Source: Snodgrassella alvi wkB2 (GTDB taxonomy: Bacteria; Pseudomonadota; Gammaproteobacteria; Burkholderiales; Neisseriaceae). Taken from it: DNA of 64,000 nt. A model generated the notes under the pieces. That model did no database searches, was not told where the DNA came from, and was given only the letters and a program-made list of their open reading frames with translations. A program made the position numbers and the translations under genes. Position 1 is the stretch's first letter; every line of letters starts with the position of its first letter. The stretch is taken from NCBI RefSeq assembly GCF_000600005.1, contig NZ_CP007446.1:186001-250000 (forward strand). Reading direction: 5' to 3'. Positions 40,658 through 49,877 of this stretch are shown here, in pieces.

Positions 40658-42153
40658 AACACATAGTGAAACCTACTCTGCTGGCTGTATTAGTTGCCGG
40701 AGTAGTGTCTGCCTGTTCGATGGCACCCCGCTATCATCAGCCGAAAGTAGAGCTGGCAGAAACCTTTCCAGATGCAGCAGCCAATGACCGGTATACCGGT
40801 TCTGTGGCTGCCGCCAATCTCGGCTGGCAGGACTACTTCGCTGATGAGCGTTTGAAACAGATTATCAATCTGGCTTTAATTAATAACCGTGATTTGCGTG
40901 TGGCCGCATTAAACGTGGAAGCGGTTCGGGCTCAGTATGCTATTCAGCGCGCAGACCGCCTGCCTGCATTAGGTGCGACAGGTAATGGCGGACGTTCGCG
41001 TGTTGCGCAGGACTTAAGCGCTATGCGTGATGCTACGGGTCAGCAAACCAGCTATATTGCAGAATCATATAATGTCGGTTTAGGTGTAACCGCATTTGAG
41101 CTGGATTTATTCGGACGGGTTAAAAGCCTGTCTGATGCGGCTCTGAATCAGTATTTCCAGCAAAAGCAGGTGCGCGATTCTACCCAGATCAGCCTGATTG
41201 CCAGCGTGGCCAAAGCCTACTTTGCTGAGCGTATTGCTCAGGCACAAATGGACTTATCCAGCCGTGTATTAAAATCACGTGAAGAAAGCAAGCGTCTGAC
41301 TGATCTGCAATTCAGATCTGGTGTAATTTCACAGGTACAGGTAGATGTAGCAGAAGCACAAATCGAAACAGCCCGTGCCGATTATGCTGCGGCTAAACAG
41401 GCGCGTGAACAGGCGCACAATGCCTTAACTTTGCTGGTGGGTAAACCATTGCCGGACGATTTACCGGCAGCAGCACCACTGAGCCGCCAGTTTGTGAATG
41501 TGGAGCTGCCGGCCGGCTTGCCGTCGACCATCTTGTATCAGCGGCCGGATGTACGTGCAGCTGAGTTTGCGCTTAAATCTGCTAATGCCAACATCGGTGC
41601 GGCACGGGCAGCATTTTTCCCGCGCATCAGCCTGACCGGCAGTATTGGCTCCGGCAGCAACGATATTGGTCATCTCTTCAATGGTCCGAACCGTACATGG
41701 AGCTTTACGCCACAGATTACCCTGCCGATTTTCACATGGGGGCAAAACAAAGGTAATCTGGATCTGGCAACAGCGCGTAAAAACATTGCTGTAGCCCAGT
41801 ATGAGCAAACTGTACAGGCTGCTTTCCGTGATGTGGCCGATGCACTGGTGGCGCGTGATTCCCTTAAAAAGCAGTATGAGGCAAAATCACGTGGTGAACA
41901 GGCACAAACTAATCGCTACAAGCTCACGCAGTTACGGTATAAACACGGCATAGCCAGCTCACTGGAACAGCTGGATGCAGAACGTGACAGTTATGCTGCA
42001 CAGCAGGCACTACTCAATACACAGCAGACTCTGCTGGAAAACCGTGCCGATCTTTATAAAGCACTGGGTGGCGGACTGAATCAGCAAACGGTCACACCTG
42101 CAGAAAACACTAGCGTTACCACGACAACTACTACCACAACCACAGTGCGGTAA
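40654..42153 (+). CDS. mtrE: Outer-membrane efflux channel lipoprotein (OMF family)
   Basis: A 499-residue TolC/OprM-type protein. The signal peptide ends in the lipobox VVSACSMAP (Cys near 21), and the NodT-type start [15 protein letters not shown] follows. The duplicated coiled-coil repeats are seen in [20 protein letters not shown] and the [20 protein letters not shown] region. The C-terminus is a run of ten threonines (codons ACC, ACG, ACA, ACT mixed), then VR. It completes the MtrCDE tripartite pump. ATGA overlap with mtrD implies translational coupling. Confidence 0.95.
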   Translation: MKHIVKPTLLAVLVAGVVSACSMAPRYHQPKVELAETFPDAAANDRYTGSVAAANLGWQDYFADERLKQIINLALINNRDLRVAALNVEAVRAQYAIQRADRLPALGATGNGGRSRVAQDLSAMRDATGQQTSYIAESYNVGLGVTAFELDLFGRVKSLSDAALNQYFQQKQVRDSTQISLIASVAKAYFAERIAQAQMDLSSRVLKSREESKRLTDLQFRSGVISQVQVDVAEAQIETARADYAAAKQAREQAHNALTLLVGKPLPDDLPAAAPLSRQFVNVELPAGLPSTILYQRPDVRAAEFALKSANANIGAARAAFFPRISLTGSIGSGSNDIGHLFNGPNRTWSFTPQITLPIFTWGQNKGNLDLATARKNIAVAQYEQTVQAAFRDVADALVARDSLKKQYEAKSRGEQAQTNRYKLTQLRYKHGIASSLEQLDAERDSYAAQQALLNTQQTLLENRADLYKALGGGLNQQTVTPAENTSVTTTTTTTTTVR

Positions 42154-42165
42154 TTGTCTGAAATC

Positions 42166-42192
42166 CGGATGGCAGTATTACTCTGCCATCCG
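42166..42192 (+). terminator. Hairpin after mtrE
   Basis: CGGATGGCAG at 42166-42175 pairs with CTGCCATCCG at 42183-42192. It lacks a T-run, so it may only stabilise the 3' end of the mRNA. Confidence 0.6.
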
Positions 42193-42408
42193 TCTGACGG
42201 CATAAGCAGCTTACTGAAAATACAGTTCAGGCAGTAACCTGAACCGGTAATCAGTCGGTATCAAATCTGTACTTACTACAGTTTGCCTGATTCAACAGCA
42301 ACATTTTCAGCTGTTCATGTCATACAAAATGATTTAACCCTTGAATAGATTCCGCTTTTCATGGTATAAATCGCGTTTTACAAAATTATTAGAAGTTTGG
42401 AGTTAACC

Positions 42409-42642
42409 ATGGCACGTGTATGTAAAGTGACCGGTAAGCGCCCGATGAGTGGCAACAACGTGTCACACGCCAACAATAAAACCAAACGCCGTTTCTTGCC
42501 TAATCTGCAATCACGTCGTTTCTGGGTTGAAAGTGAAAACCGTTGGGTACGCCTGCGCGTTTCTAACGCCGCCTTGCGTACAATCGACAAGGTAGGTATT
42601 GATGTAGTATTGGCCGACCTGCGCGCTCGCGGTGAAGCTTAA
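42409..42642 (+). CDS. rpmB: Ribosomal protein bL28
   Basis: A 77-residue basic protein of the large ribosomal subunit, starting [20 protein letters not shown], the classic L28 N-terminus, and containing [20 protein letters not shown] chose the ATG at 42409, preceded by TTGGAG. It is paired with rpmG 26 bases downstream. Confidence 0.97.
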   Translation: MARVCKVTGKRPMSGNNVSHANNKTKRRFLPNLQSRRFWVESENRWVRLRVSNAALRTIDKVGIDVVLADLRARGEA

Positions 42643-42668
42643 TCATATTGTGATTTAAGGATAGAGCA

Positions 42669-42824
42669 ATGCGCGACAAAATTAAACTGGAATCTTCTGC
42701 TGGTACTGGTCATTTCTATACCACTACCAAAAATAAACGTACCATGTCCGGTAAATTTGAAATCAAAAAATTCGATCCGGTAGTGCGTAAACATGTACTG
42801 TACAAAGAAACCAAACTGAAATAA
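42669..42824 (+). CDS. rpmG: Ribosomal protein bL33
   Basis: A 51-residue basic protein read directly from the sequence: [20 protein letters not shown], followed by KNKRTM and ending YKETKLK. This is ribosomal protein L33 of the cysteine-free (C-minus) type. The ribosome site AAGGATAGAGCA precedes the ATG. It forms the usual rpmB-rpmG pair and is followed by a strong terminator. Confidence 0.97.
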   Translation: MRDKIKLESSAGTGHFYTTTKNKRTMSGKFEIKKFDPVVRKHVLYKETKLK

Positions 42825-42842
42825 TTATTTCTTACTGGTTTG

Positions 42843-42877
42843 AAAAACCTGAGCAGTTTATTGCTCAGGTTTTTTTA
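42843..42877 (+). terminator. Terminator of rpmB-rpmG
   Basis: AAAAACCTGAGCA pairs with TGCTCAGGTTTTT across a short loop, followed by more Ts. A textbook Rho-independent terminator 18 bases after rpmG. Confidence 0.95.
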
Positions 42878-42932
42878 TTACAAATAATCAAAATCAGATT
42901 ATCTTTGCCGGTAAAGATTAAATAATCAAACA

Positions 42933-43172
42933 ATGGATAACAACATGCCTGAAATCCTGGAAGTATTACAACACCGAATCGAAGAGCTGGAAATTGAAAG
43001 TGCGCTACAGGCGGAAACTATCCAGAGTCTGAGTGATACCATAGCACGAATTCAGCAAACTCTGGATTTACAGCAGGCACAACTGCGTCTGCTGTACCAG
43101 CGTCTGCCAGACAAGATAGAAAATGGTAACGAACCATTTAATCCGGCTAATGAAATTCCGCCCCATTATTGA
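42933..43172 (+). CDS. slyX: SlyX-like coiled-coil protein
   Basis: A 79-residue protein. Nearly all of residues 5-58 form a leucine-zipper-like helix (LQHRIEELEIESALQAETI ... LQQAQLRLLYQRL). The C-terminus ends NEIPPHY, matching the PPHY ending of SlyX. The function of SlyX is not established. The ATG at 42933 or 42945 could start it. Confidence 0.85.
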   Translation: MDNNMPEILEVLQHRIEELEIESALQAETIQSLSDTIARIQQTLDLQQAQLRLLYQRLPDKIENGNEPFNPANEIPPHY

Positions 43173-43381
43173 TTAATTTTGTCCGGAATATTACAAAGCA
43201 GAAAATTTCAATTTCAGATGTACCGCGTTTTGATTAATTGGAAATCTAATTAATATAAATGTTGAAGCAGAGTTTTAAATAAACAATTTTTATAAAGAAT
43301 AAACAATCATACAATTTCTAGTGTTGTTTTAAAATTTAAATTTATTTTAATAGAAATAATATTCTATATGAATATTATTAA

Positions 43382-43412
43382 ACTTTCCCATCAGTTATCT
43401 TGACGGGAAAGT
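43382..43412 (-). terminator. Terminator between convergent slyX and tenA
   Basis: ACTTTCCCATCA and TGACGGGAAAGT form a 12-bp stem with one mismatch; T-rich sequence follows on the tenA transcript side. Confidence 0.75.
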
Positions 43413-43432
43413 CATGCATATAAAATATTTAG

Positions 43433-44095
43433 TTAGTAGCTTTTATCCAGTCCCATTTGCCAGAAATCAGCTTCTAATTGCGTCGCTTTAGTAAAAATTT
43501 TGCTCAGTTGCTGAAAGCGCTGTGAATCAATATCGGCTAAACGCTGATTAATCCAGTCAATTTCTTCCTGCATGGCAATCTGAAATTCATCATTTGCGTA
43601 CATTTCTACCCAGCTTTGATAAGGGTTATTAATTGTTTGATACCATGGCTGATCTTTAAGCCAGCAGGGAATAATTCCATATCCGATTAAGCATGGTGCT
43701 AGTGCAATATGTAAATCCAGTAATTCCCCTTGTTGTCCGGCATCGAGTATATAGCGTGAATATGCAATATTTGCTTTGGCTTCGGGCAGAGTACTAAGCT
43801 CCTGTTCACTGATACCCCATTCCTTACAATACTGTATATGTAATTCCAGCTCAGTATCCATAATAGCCTTGAGACCTGCTAATGCCTTGCGTATTTCAAA
43901 TACATCATGGCTTTTATAAACCGCGAGTCCCCATGCACGCGCAAACTGAATTAAAAAAAGATAATCCTGTTTTAAATAATGCTGAAAACACGATTTATCC
44001 AGTATTCCTTTACCTAGCTGGCGGATAAAATCATGCTGAATATAACGGTTCCATTCATCCTGACAGGCTTCTGTGAGTGATTGAAATGATGGCAT
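43433..44095 (-). CDS. tenA: Aminopyrimidine aminohydrolase / thiaminase II (TenA)
   Basis: A 220-residue all-helical protein that hydrolyses aminopyrimidines from degraded thiamine for salvage. I start at the ATG at 44095 (MPSFQSLTEACQDEW) with the ribosome site AAAGGAG. Key residues are visible: Asp44 in LKQDYLFL, the nucleophile Cys135 in ALAPCLIGYG, and a C-terminal acidic residue in QLEADFWQMG. It is preceded by a TPP riboswitch, so expression should fall when thiamine pyrophosphate is plentiful. No other thiamine gene is next to it. Confidence 0.95.
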   Translation of the reverse strand: MPSFQSLTEACQDEWNRYIQHDFIRQLGKGILDKSCFQHYLKQDYLFLIQFARAWGLAVYKSHDVFEIRKALAGLKAIMDTELELHIQYCKEWGISEQELSTLPEAKANIAYSRYILDAGQQGELLDLHIALAPCLIGYGIIPCWLKDQPWYQTINNPYQSWVEMYANDEFQIAMQEEIDWINQRLADIDSQRFQQLSKIFTKATQLEADFWQMGLDKSY

Positions 44096-44170
44096 AAAAG
44101 CTCCTTTAATAAATAATATATTAAGGAGTAACAAAACAGACTTATTATTCGAAAAAAGCGTGTTTTATAC

Positions 44171-44234
44171 TCCCTTCGGCGGTACTAACCGCATCAGGTT
44201 CTACGGGTGTAATCTCAGCCAGCGGCACCCCGGA
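44171..44234 (-). promoter_or_regulatory. TPP (thi-box) riboswitch
   Basis: Read on the - strand: GGGGTGCC, then GGCTGAGATTACACCC, then GAACCTGATGCGGTTAGTAC, ending GAAGGGA. This is the conserved TPP aptamer, including CTGAGA and ACCTGAT. It ends about 75 bases upstream of the tenA ATG. Confidence 0.97.
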
Positions 44235-44240
44235 TAAATT

Positions 44241-44819
44241 AACCGGTAAAGGTTAAAAGAAAGTCAGACAACTAGCAGAAAAAATATTGAACCAGCTATA
44301 AGATGTACTGACAACTATAGTATACAGTTGTTTTCAATAAATATATATTGAATAAATATTCTCTAGATAGAATATTGGGTATTATTCAGAGATCAAATTT
44401 TTATTTTATTATTCAAATTTATGTCTGAAATAGAATTAAGGCTGATAAAAAATATGTTGCTTCTTGAGCGGAAAGTTTACCTGCCGTTATTGTAGCGGGC
44501 GGATGGTAGAGACTACATTTAATTATCAATGGTAAGTGTTCTGGTAAGATTACATCTTATACTTTGTTTTTATATTCATTAAATAACTAAATTTTTTAAA
44601 ATCATATAATCAGAAAATGTAGCTAGTAAACTGCATGTTAGCTTTATAGCATGCAGTTTACTGATAGAGAGTTGAAATTTAACTACAATAGTAGTGAAAA
44701 TTTTTATATCTAAATATTTATTCATAAGAAAATTTATTTAGATATCCTTTGAAATTTTTCTGATTGTTATCTGCTTTAGTTGATGTATAAACTATTTTAT
44801 TAAGTGTAGATTTTAGTAT
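44241..44819. other. AT-rich intergenic region with an inverted repeat
   Basis: About 580 bases between the riboswitch and the next gene. AGTAAACTGCATG at 44625-44637 is an exact reverse complement of CATGCAGTTTACT at 44650-44662 (13-bp arms, 12-base loop). There is no T-run, but it might end the upstream-facing gene on the - strand. No coding frame supported. Confidence 0.5.
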
Positions 44820-45362
44820 TCAAACTTTTGCTTCGGAAAGTGTTTTATATTTTGATATCAGTTGAATACAGTCGGATAACTGTATTTTTCCTTTGATTTC
44901 ATATGCAGTTATCTCAATACGATTTTCTTTTTTATTACAATAATAGTCTATTTCTGCGCCGCAAAATTTAGGTTGCCCTAATTTAAATGCAGGATTAAGA
45001 CAAATTTTTAGCTTGATATGCATGTTTTTAATTATCTGATATGAGGTTATTTGTTCCCAGGGAATAACTTCATCAAAACAAGGAAGAACTAATCCTTGCG
45101 GCGTCATGGTAAGTAGTGCAGAACCTATACATTTATACAATTTGTAACATCTAGATGAAAAATAAATACTTATCAGAACTGAAGATATTTTACTTCCATA
45201 ATCCATTTTATGACCAAATCTTATTATCAAATATGTCATAATAATGAAAAAGATTGCTATTAATGCGCGAAAAAATAATCGAATATATCCGCCTTGTATT
45301 ATGGTAATGGTTTCTTGATTATGATCATAATTCACATGATGGTTTGGTTCACGCTGGTTCAT
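44820..45362 (-). CDS. Hypothetical membrane protein, stand-alone copy of the C-terminal domain of the pseudo-M48 protein
   Basis: A 180-residue protein from the ATG at 45362, which has a GGAAAG ribosome site; a GTG at 45443 extends it by 27 residues with no ribosome site. It resembles the last ~180 residues of the protein at 47346-49073: ETITIIQGGYIRLFFRALIA versus ETITLKQGGIIRSFLRSLLA, and GSALLTMTPQGLVLPCFD versus GSALLTMKPRGLILPCFD. There are two membrane helices near the N-terminus, then a beta-rich domain with LxxxPxGLxLPCFDxxIPW that recalls bacterial PH-like domains (inference). Remnants of the missing N-terminal region can be traced just upstream. Function unknown. Confidence 0.65.
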   Translation of the reverse strand: MNQREPNHHVNYDHNQETITIIQGGYIRLFFRALIAIFFIIMTYLIIRFGHKMDYGSKISSVLISIYFSSRCYKLYKCIGSALLTMTPQGLVLPCFDEVIPWEQITSYQIIKNMHIKLKICLNPAFKLGQPKFCGAEIDYYCNKKENRIEITAYEIKGKIQLSDCIQLISKYKTLSEAKV

Positions 45363-45934
45363 TTTTATTACTTTCCGTGTATCAATTTGATGTAAATGTG
45401 CTGATTCATTATTAAATAGATTGCTTAGAGAAAGCTGTTTCACTGATATTGATAGGTTAACTGCATAAGCTATATTGTTCCTGTACTGATATTAAGATAG
45501 TTGTTGAACTAAAAATAGATCCTCTCTTAAAATAAATATATAAATATGCTTTTGTCTTTAAAGTTGTTAACTTATAACTCTTTAAATTTTGATATTTTTT
45601 TGATTAAATATCAAAAGATATTTTAAGTTAATTTATTTTAACAATAATATAATACAAATACAATTGAACTAAATTGGCTCTTTGTTGGGCTTGTATTGAG
45701 TCGTTTGGGTTGTACTATTATTCAAATTATTTCCTAGAACCGAAATTGATTGTTGCATATACATACACTGATATACAAATTAAAAACTCTGATAAAGTAA
45801 AGAATGCAGGACTTTGAACATATTTAATATACTAAAATTCGCTAATTTTAAAATTTATTCATAAAGAAATTACTTAAATATTGGTAAAAATTTTATTGAT
45901 TATTATCAGTCGTAATTTATCTACTGATTATTTT
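45363..45934. other. Intergenic region with remnants of gene duplication
   Basis: About 570 AT-rich bases. 45425-45515 contains short stretches similar to the linker region of the long pseudo-M48 gene (around 48040-48090). 45855-45925 resembles the 3' flank of the stand-alone copy (44721-44790), so the duplication unit included flanking DNA. No intact gene. Confidence 0.5.
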
Positions 45935-46985
45935 TTGTCATATTATATTTTTGCGTAACATGGTTTGAATTCTCCCGGTTTGAATGTTGGATTGAGATAA
46001 AGATTTAGCTTTTTGTACATTTTGCCAGTTATCTCAAAAGAGTTTATTTGCTCCCATACAATGGCTTTATCAAAACAGAGAAGAATCAATCCCCGAGGCT
46101 TCATGGTGAGTAGTGCTGAACCAATGGGTTATACATTCTGTAACATCTGACTAAGCTAAAAGCACTGATCATTGAGAAGATAATGACACTTATCAGCCAC
46201 TCTGAATCATGTGCTTTATCAGTTGTAATACAAGCATATATTGTTAAGATAAACGGATCTGCCAGCAGGGATCGCATAAATAATCTGATAATTCCGCCCT
46301 GTTTTAGGATAATGAGTTCCTGATGATCATTAATGATGCTTTTTTGATAATCTAAATTAATTTCTACTAATTCCTGTACATCGTTTTGGTAATTCGATTA
46401 CCGAATGCTTAATTCCTTATTAAACGGATCTTCCGGAAGCCTGGTTGCAGTAATGCTAATGAGTAAAATATTCAATGATTTAGGCTGGTAATATTTAATA
46501 CTAGACAGCCGTTGAGCTAAATTCGGGTATCGGTTGTAAACAGAAGGTGATTATTTAAGTAGTTTGCTAAGTTACAGTGTTTCTGACTTTCTTACATAAT
46601 ATGTAACATAATCTAAGTCAGATAATTTATATCTGTTTTGTAATAATAATTTTCCAATGCCTGAATAATTGGCTCCTGCAAAAGATACGTCTAAGGTAAA
46701 GTGCTATTTAGGAATCATTTTTAAAGCATCTAAATCTGCCATAAACTCTTTGGAACGATTCCATTGATAAATTGTCCAGTTAAATGAATGATAAAAAATA
46801 TTTAGATGGCAGATATATTCGATAAAATAAATAATTTTTAAATAAATCAATTGTTTCAATTAACTTATCAATTTGATGATTAAAACTTGCTTATGCATTT
46901 AAATGATTTCTGGCAATGTTATTTAATTTATGTGCGATTATGCTGCTAAAGTTAAATAATTAATAAAAGATTTTATATCGGTTAT
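45935..46985 (-). pseudogene. Degenerate copy of the pseudo-M48/membrane family
   Basis: Strong nucleotide similarity, over about 1 kb, to positions 47500-48570 on the same strand. For example GAATTCTCCCGGTTTGAATG and CAGTTATCTCAAAAGAG occur in both. In this copy the reading frame is broken repeatedly: a short deletion at about 46126 where CTTTTATAC of the intact copy is GGTTATAC, plus stop codons and further indels around 46150, 46390 and 46680. The domain order matches the intact copy, so this is a decayed duplicate. No function expected. Confidence 0.85.
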
Positions 46986-47060
46986 ATTACCTCCTTCTCT
47001 TTCTATTATTGCAAAAGATAAATTTTTCTCTTTTCCCTGTCTCGTTTTGTGCTAATAAAT

Positions 47061-47342
47061 TTAGAATTCACCCAAAGCCATTCTTATATATTGAATAATC
47101 AGTTTGATAATAGTAATTACAGCTATTGTTACAGGAATCCACCAAAAAGAAATTTTATTTTCAGAATTAAAAAAAAGAAAATAAGACAGTACCAATATAA
47201 TCAGGTTAAAAATTCCCAAAATGTTAAATATGACCCATTCAATAGGAAAATCAGCATGTCCATGTTTATTTTCATAAAACAGAAACATATAGCCGGCCAT
47301 CTGAAGAAGCAGAATAATAGGAATGATAATGAATTTAATCAT
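47061..47342 (-). CDS. Small membrane protein next to the pseudo-M48 gene
   Basis: A 93-residue hydrophobic protein with about three helices (about residues 3-22, 36-58 and 66-88) and a short charged loop ENKHGHADFPIEW. I do not recognise it. It begins 3 bases after the stop of the long gene on the same strand, so the pair is surely cotranscribed, and it may be a partner of that protein. The degenerate copy has no such gene next to it. Confidence 0.6.
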   Translation of the reverse strand: MIKFIIIPIILLLQMAGYMFLFYENKHGHADFPIEWVIFNILGIFNLIILVLSYFLFFNSENKISFWWIPVTIAVITIIKLIIQYIRMALGEF

Positions 47343-47345
47343 AAT

Positions 47346-49073
47346 CTATTGATTATTTTGGCTTTGCATAAATAACTGCAGCTCTATTCGGGCATGAGCA
47401 ACTGTTATGTAGTCTGATATTAAAGACTCACAATCCGGTAACTTTATTTTGCCTCTGATTTCATATGCAGTTATCTGGATATGATTATTTCGTTTGTTAT
47501 ATTTTATTTTTGCGTAACATGGTTTGAATTCTCCCGGTTTGAATGCTGGATTGAGATAAAGAGTTAGCTTTTTGTACATTTGGCCAGTTATCTCAAAAGA
47601 GTCTATTTGCTTCCATGGAATAGCTTTATCAAAGCAGGGAAGAATTAATCCGCGTGGCTTCATGGTAAGTAGTGCTGAACCAATGCTTTTATACATTTTG
47701 TAGCATCTGAATAAGCAAAAAGCACTAATCATTGAGAGGATAATGACACCTATCAGCCACTCTGAATCATATGCTTTATCAGTTGTAATACAAGCATATG
47801 TTATTAAGATAAACAGACCAGCCAGCAGGGATCGCAGAAACGATCTGATTATTCCGCCCTGTTTTAAGGTAATGGTTTCCTGATGTTGACTACTGATATG
47901 TTTCAGATAATTTAATTTAGTTTCTGCTGTTTCCTGTATATCATTTTGATAATCTGATTGCAGGATGTTTAGTTCTTTACTAAATAAATCTTTCAGAAGC
48001 GTGGTTGGACTAATGTTGATGAGCAAACCACTCAAACGGTTTAATTCGCCATATTTAATGTAAGACAGTCGTTGAGCTAAAGTCGGGTGCCGGGCATAAA
48101 CAGAAGGTGATTTTTTTAGAAGTTTGCTAAGCGATGGTGTTTCTGAGTGTTCTACATAGTGTGTAACATAATCTAAAGGCAGAAAGTTTATATGTGTTTT
48201 ATAGTAATAATTTTCCAATGCCTGATTAATTCGTGTTTGCAAAAGATGCATTTTACTTAAGGCTAAAGCAAATTGCTCTTTATGGGTAACTTTTAAAACA
48301 TTTAAATCCGCCATAGCTTCTGTGGAACGATACCACCAATGAATTGCTTTATTGAACGAACAATAAAAATATTTGGCTAGCAAATATGGAGGGTAGAATA
48401 AATAATTTTCGAATAAAGAATAGGATAAATAATTCTGGTATAAAAAATTAGCTGTTTCAGTTAACTTATCAATCTGACGATTAAAATTTGCAGATACATT
48501 TAAATCATTACTGGCAATATGACTTAATCTCTGCGCAATTATGCTGGATAATTCTGCTAAGGTTAAATAATTAATATAAGTACTGTCCAGATATAAAGTA
48601 TTTCCTGTTAATACTATTCTGTCCGGATACAGACGAACTGCTTTATTACTTACCCTGAAGCCATTTCCTATGCAAAGTACAATATGGTTTGGCATAGCGT
48701 TTAACCCAAGCTTTTGTACAATTTCCCTAATTAATTTCCATAATTCCGGATTGGTTTCAGTCGTGATCAGCACACCGCTTACTCTGGCTGTTCCTGTATT
48801 ATCCTGTTTGTTATATCTGTGTAAATAGAAAAAGCATAATCCTGCTACAACAAACAGAGGGATGATTGCCTTCTCCGGTCTTGTACCATCAGTAAGTATT
48901 ATGAAAACGAATAAAAAAGACAGAATAAGACTGATGGGCAATATCAGCAAAATTGCCTGTATCATATGCGACGCACGAGTAAAATTAATGCGCAATTGTT
49001 TTAATGATTTATCTGCTTTTCTGCCCAAATGCTGAATCAGGAATAAAGCAACTACTCCGGAAAAAAGACACAT
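47346..49073 (-). CDS. M48-peptidase-like membrane protein with destroyed zinc motif, fused to a membrane/PH-like domain
   Basis: A 575-residue protein as read from the ATG at 49073. Residues 35-85 hold two membrane helices. Residues about 95-350 follow the M48 protease layout: LYLDSTYINYLTLAELSSII, where HExxH should follow, then RSTEAMADLNVL (the usual third-ligand Glu, at 252) and ARHPTLAQRLSYI. The HExxH site reads QRLSH (181-185), so the first His and the catalytic Glu are gone. The C-terminal ~180 residues carry two more helices and a beta-rich domain shared with the 44820 gene. The open frame continues upstream, with a membrane segment, for 82 codons to a 9-A tract at 49318, but that extension has no start codon. 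It is probably a pseudoenzyme with a membrane role. Confidence 0.65.
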   Translation of the reverse strand: MCLFSGVVALFLIQHLGRKADKSLKQLRINFTRASHMIQAILLILPISLILSFLFVFIILTDGTRPEKAIIPLFVVAGLCFFYLHRYNKQDNTGTARVSGVLITTETNPELWKLIREIVQKLGLNAMPNHIVLCIGNGFRVSNKAVRLYPDRIVLTGNTLYLDSTYINYLTLAELSSIIAQRLSHIASNDLNVSANFNRQIDKLTETANFLYQNYLSYSLFENYLFYPPYLLAKYFYCSFNKAIHWWYRSTEAMADLNVLKVTHKEQFALALSKMHLLQTRINQALENYYYKTHINFLPLDYVTHYVEHSETPSLSKLLKKSPSVYARHPTLAQRLSYIKYGELNRLSGLLINISPTTLLKDLFSKELNILQSDYQNDIQETAETKLNYLKHISSQHQETITLKQGGIIRSFLRSLLAGLFILITYACITTDKAYDSEWLIGVIILSMISAFCLFRCYKMYKSIGSALLTMKPRGLILPCFDKAIPWKQIDSFEITGQMYKKLTLYLNPAFKPGEFKPCYAKIKYNKRNNHIQITAYEIRGKIKLPDCESLISDYITVAHARIELQLFMQSQNNQ

Positions 49074-49317
49074 AATACCGCTAACTATGCCGCCTGTAGC
49101 GAGTGGTTTGGCATATGTAAGTGCGAAATTATGCTTTTTAATTTCTTGCTTTATTTGCTGACGCTTGCAGTTATTCTCATAACTTTCAGGCTGCTGTAGT
49201 AACTCTTGCTGTTGTAATGAAAGCTGAAAGATTTCCTGATTGATGCTCTGGATTTGTGATGAGGAGGGATAATAGTAAATGCTTAGGCGAATGCTAATAA
49301 GTGGTAATAAAATGATG

Positions 49318-49326
49318 AAAAAAAAA
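49318..49326 (-). repeat. Nine-base homopolymer at the frame break of the pseudo-M48 gene
   Basis: Nine consecutive As (+ strand). On the - strand, a TTG at 49378 with the ribosome site GCAGGTG leads into this T tract in a frame that would join the downstream coding frame only if the tract were 10 bases long. The product would then begin with HKSTNLHIFSLKEKIYL and run into the membrane segment. Confidence 0.6.
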
Positions 49327-49571
49327 GATAGATTTTCTCTTTGAGCGAAAAGATATGAAGGTTTGTACTTTTATGCAAGATAATCACCTGCTATATTACT
49401 TTCTTGCGTAATCTTACAGAAAAAAGCAATATGAATCAGTTAACAATAATTCAGAATCTTTAATTTACCAAACTAAATACATTTCTACCATTAGAATACA
49501 TAAAAACAAATGATTTTATATACTTTAATGTCTCATTTTTATTAAATTTTCTGACCAAGTTAGGAATTTGC

Positions 49572-49877
49572 CTATTTATTATTCGGTTTTTCTGTTTCGG
49601 CCTGCAGAATAGCTGCTAAACCACCATCGTCTGCCAGAAAATCAAATGCCTTTACGGTTGGTTCGGTTAGTGTCCAGAGAATTTCTTTATAATTAAATCC
49701 CTGATCGATTTTTAACCGAATTAATCCGTGTCCGTCCAGATAGATAAGATTGCCCAGTACATGATCAAGGCTATATTGTGTTACTAACTGGTCAAAAAAT
49801 TCCTGCGATGAGGGATTCGGAAAACAATCGGTAAGTTCGGTAAGAATCTGATACTGAAGAGTACGATCAAGTTGCAT
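49572..49877 (-). CDS. Hypothetical small protein, possible winged helix
   Basis: A 101-residue acidic protein not tied to any named family by me. The pattern LTELTDCFPN ... QLVTQYSLDHVLGNLIYLDGHGLIRL is what a winged helix-turn-helix looks like, with the wing strand LIRLKID. The C-terminal PTVKAFDFLADDGGLAAIL recurs in phage- or plasmid-associated proteins I have seen without known function. No membrane segment or signal peptide. Located upstream of the pseudo-M48 locus on the same strand, 195 bases away. Confidence 0.65.
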   Translation of the reverse strand: MQLDRTLQYQILTELTDCFPNPSSQEFFDQLVTQYSLDHVLGNLIYLDGHGLIRLKIDQGFNYKEILWTLTEPTVKAFDFLADDGGLAAILQAETEKPNNK

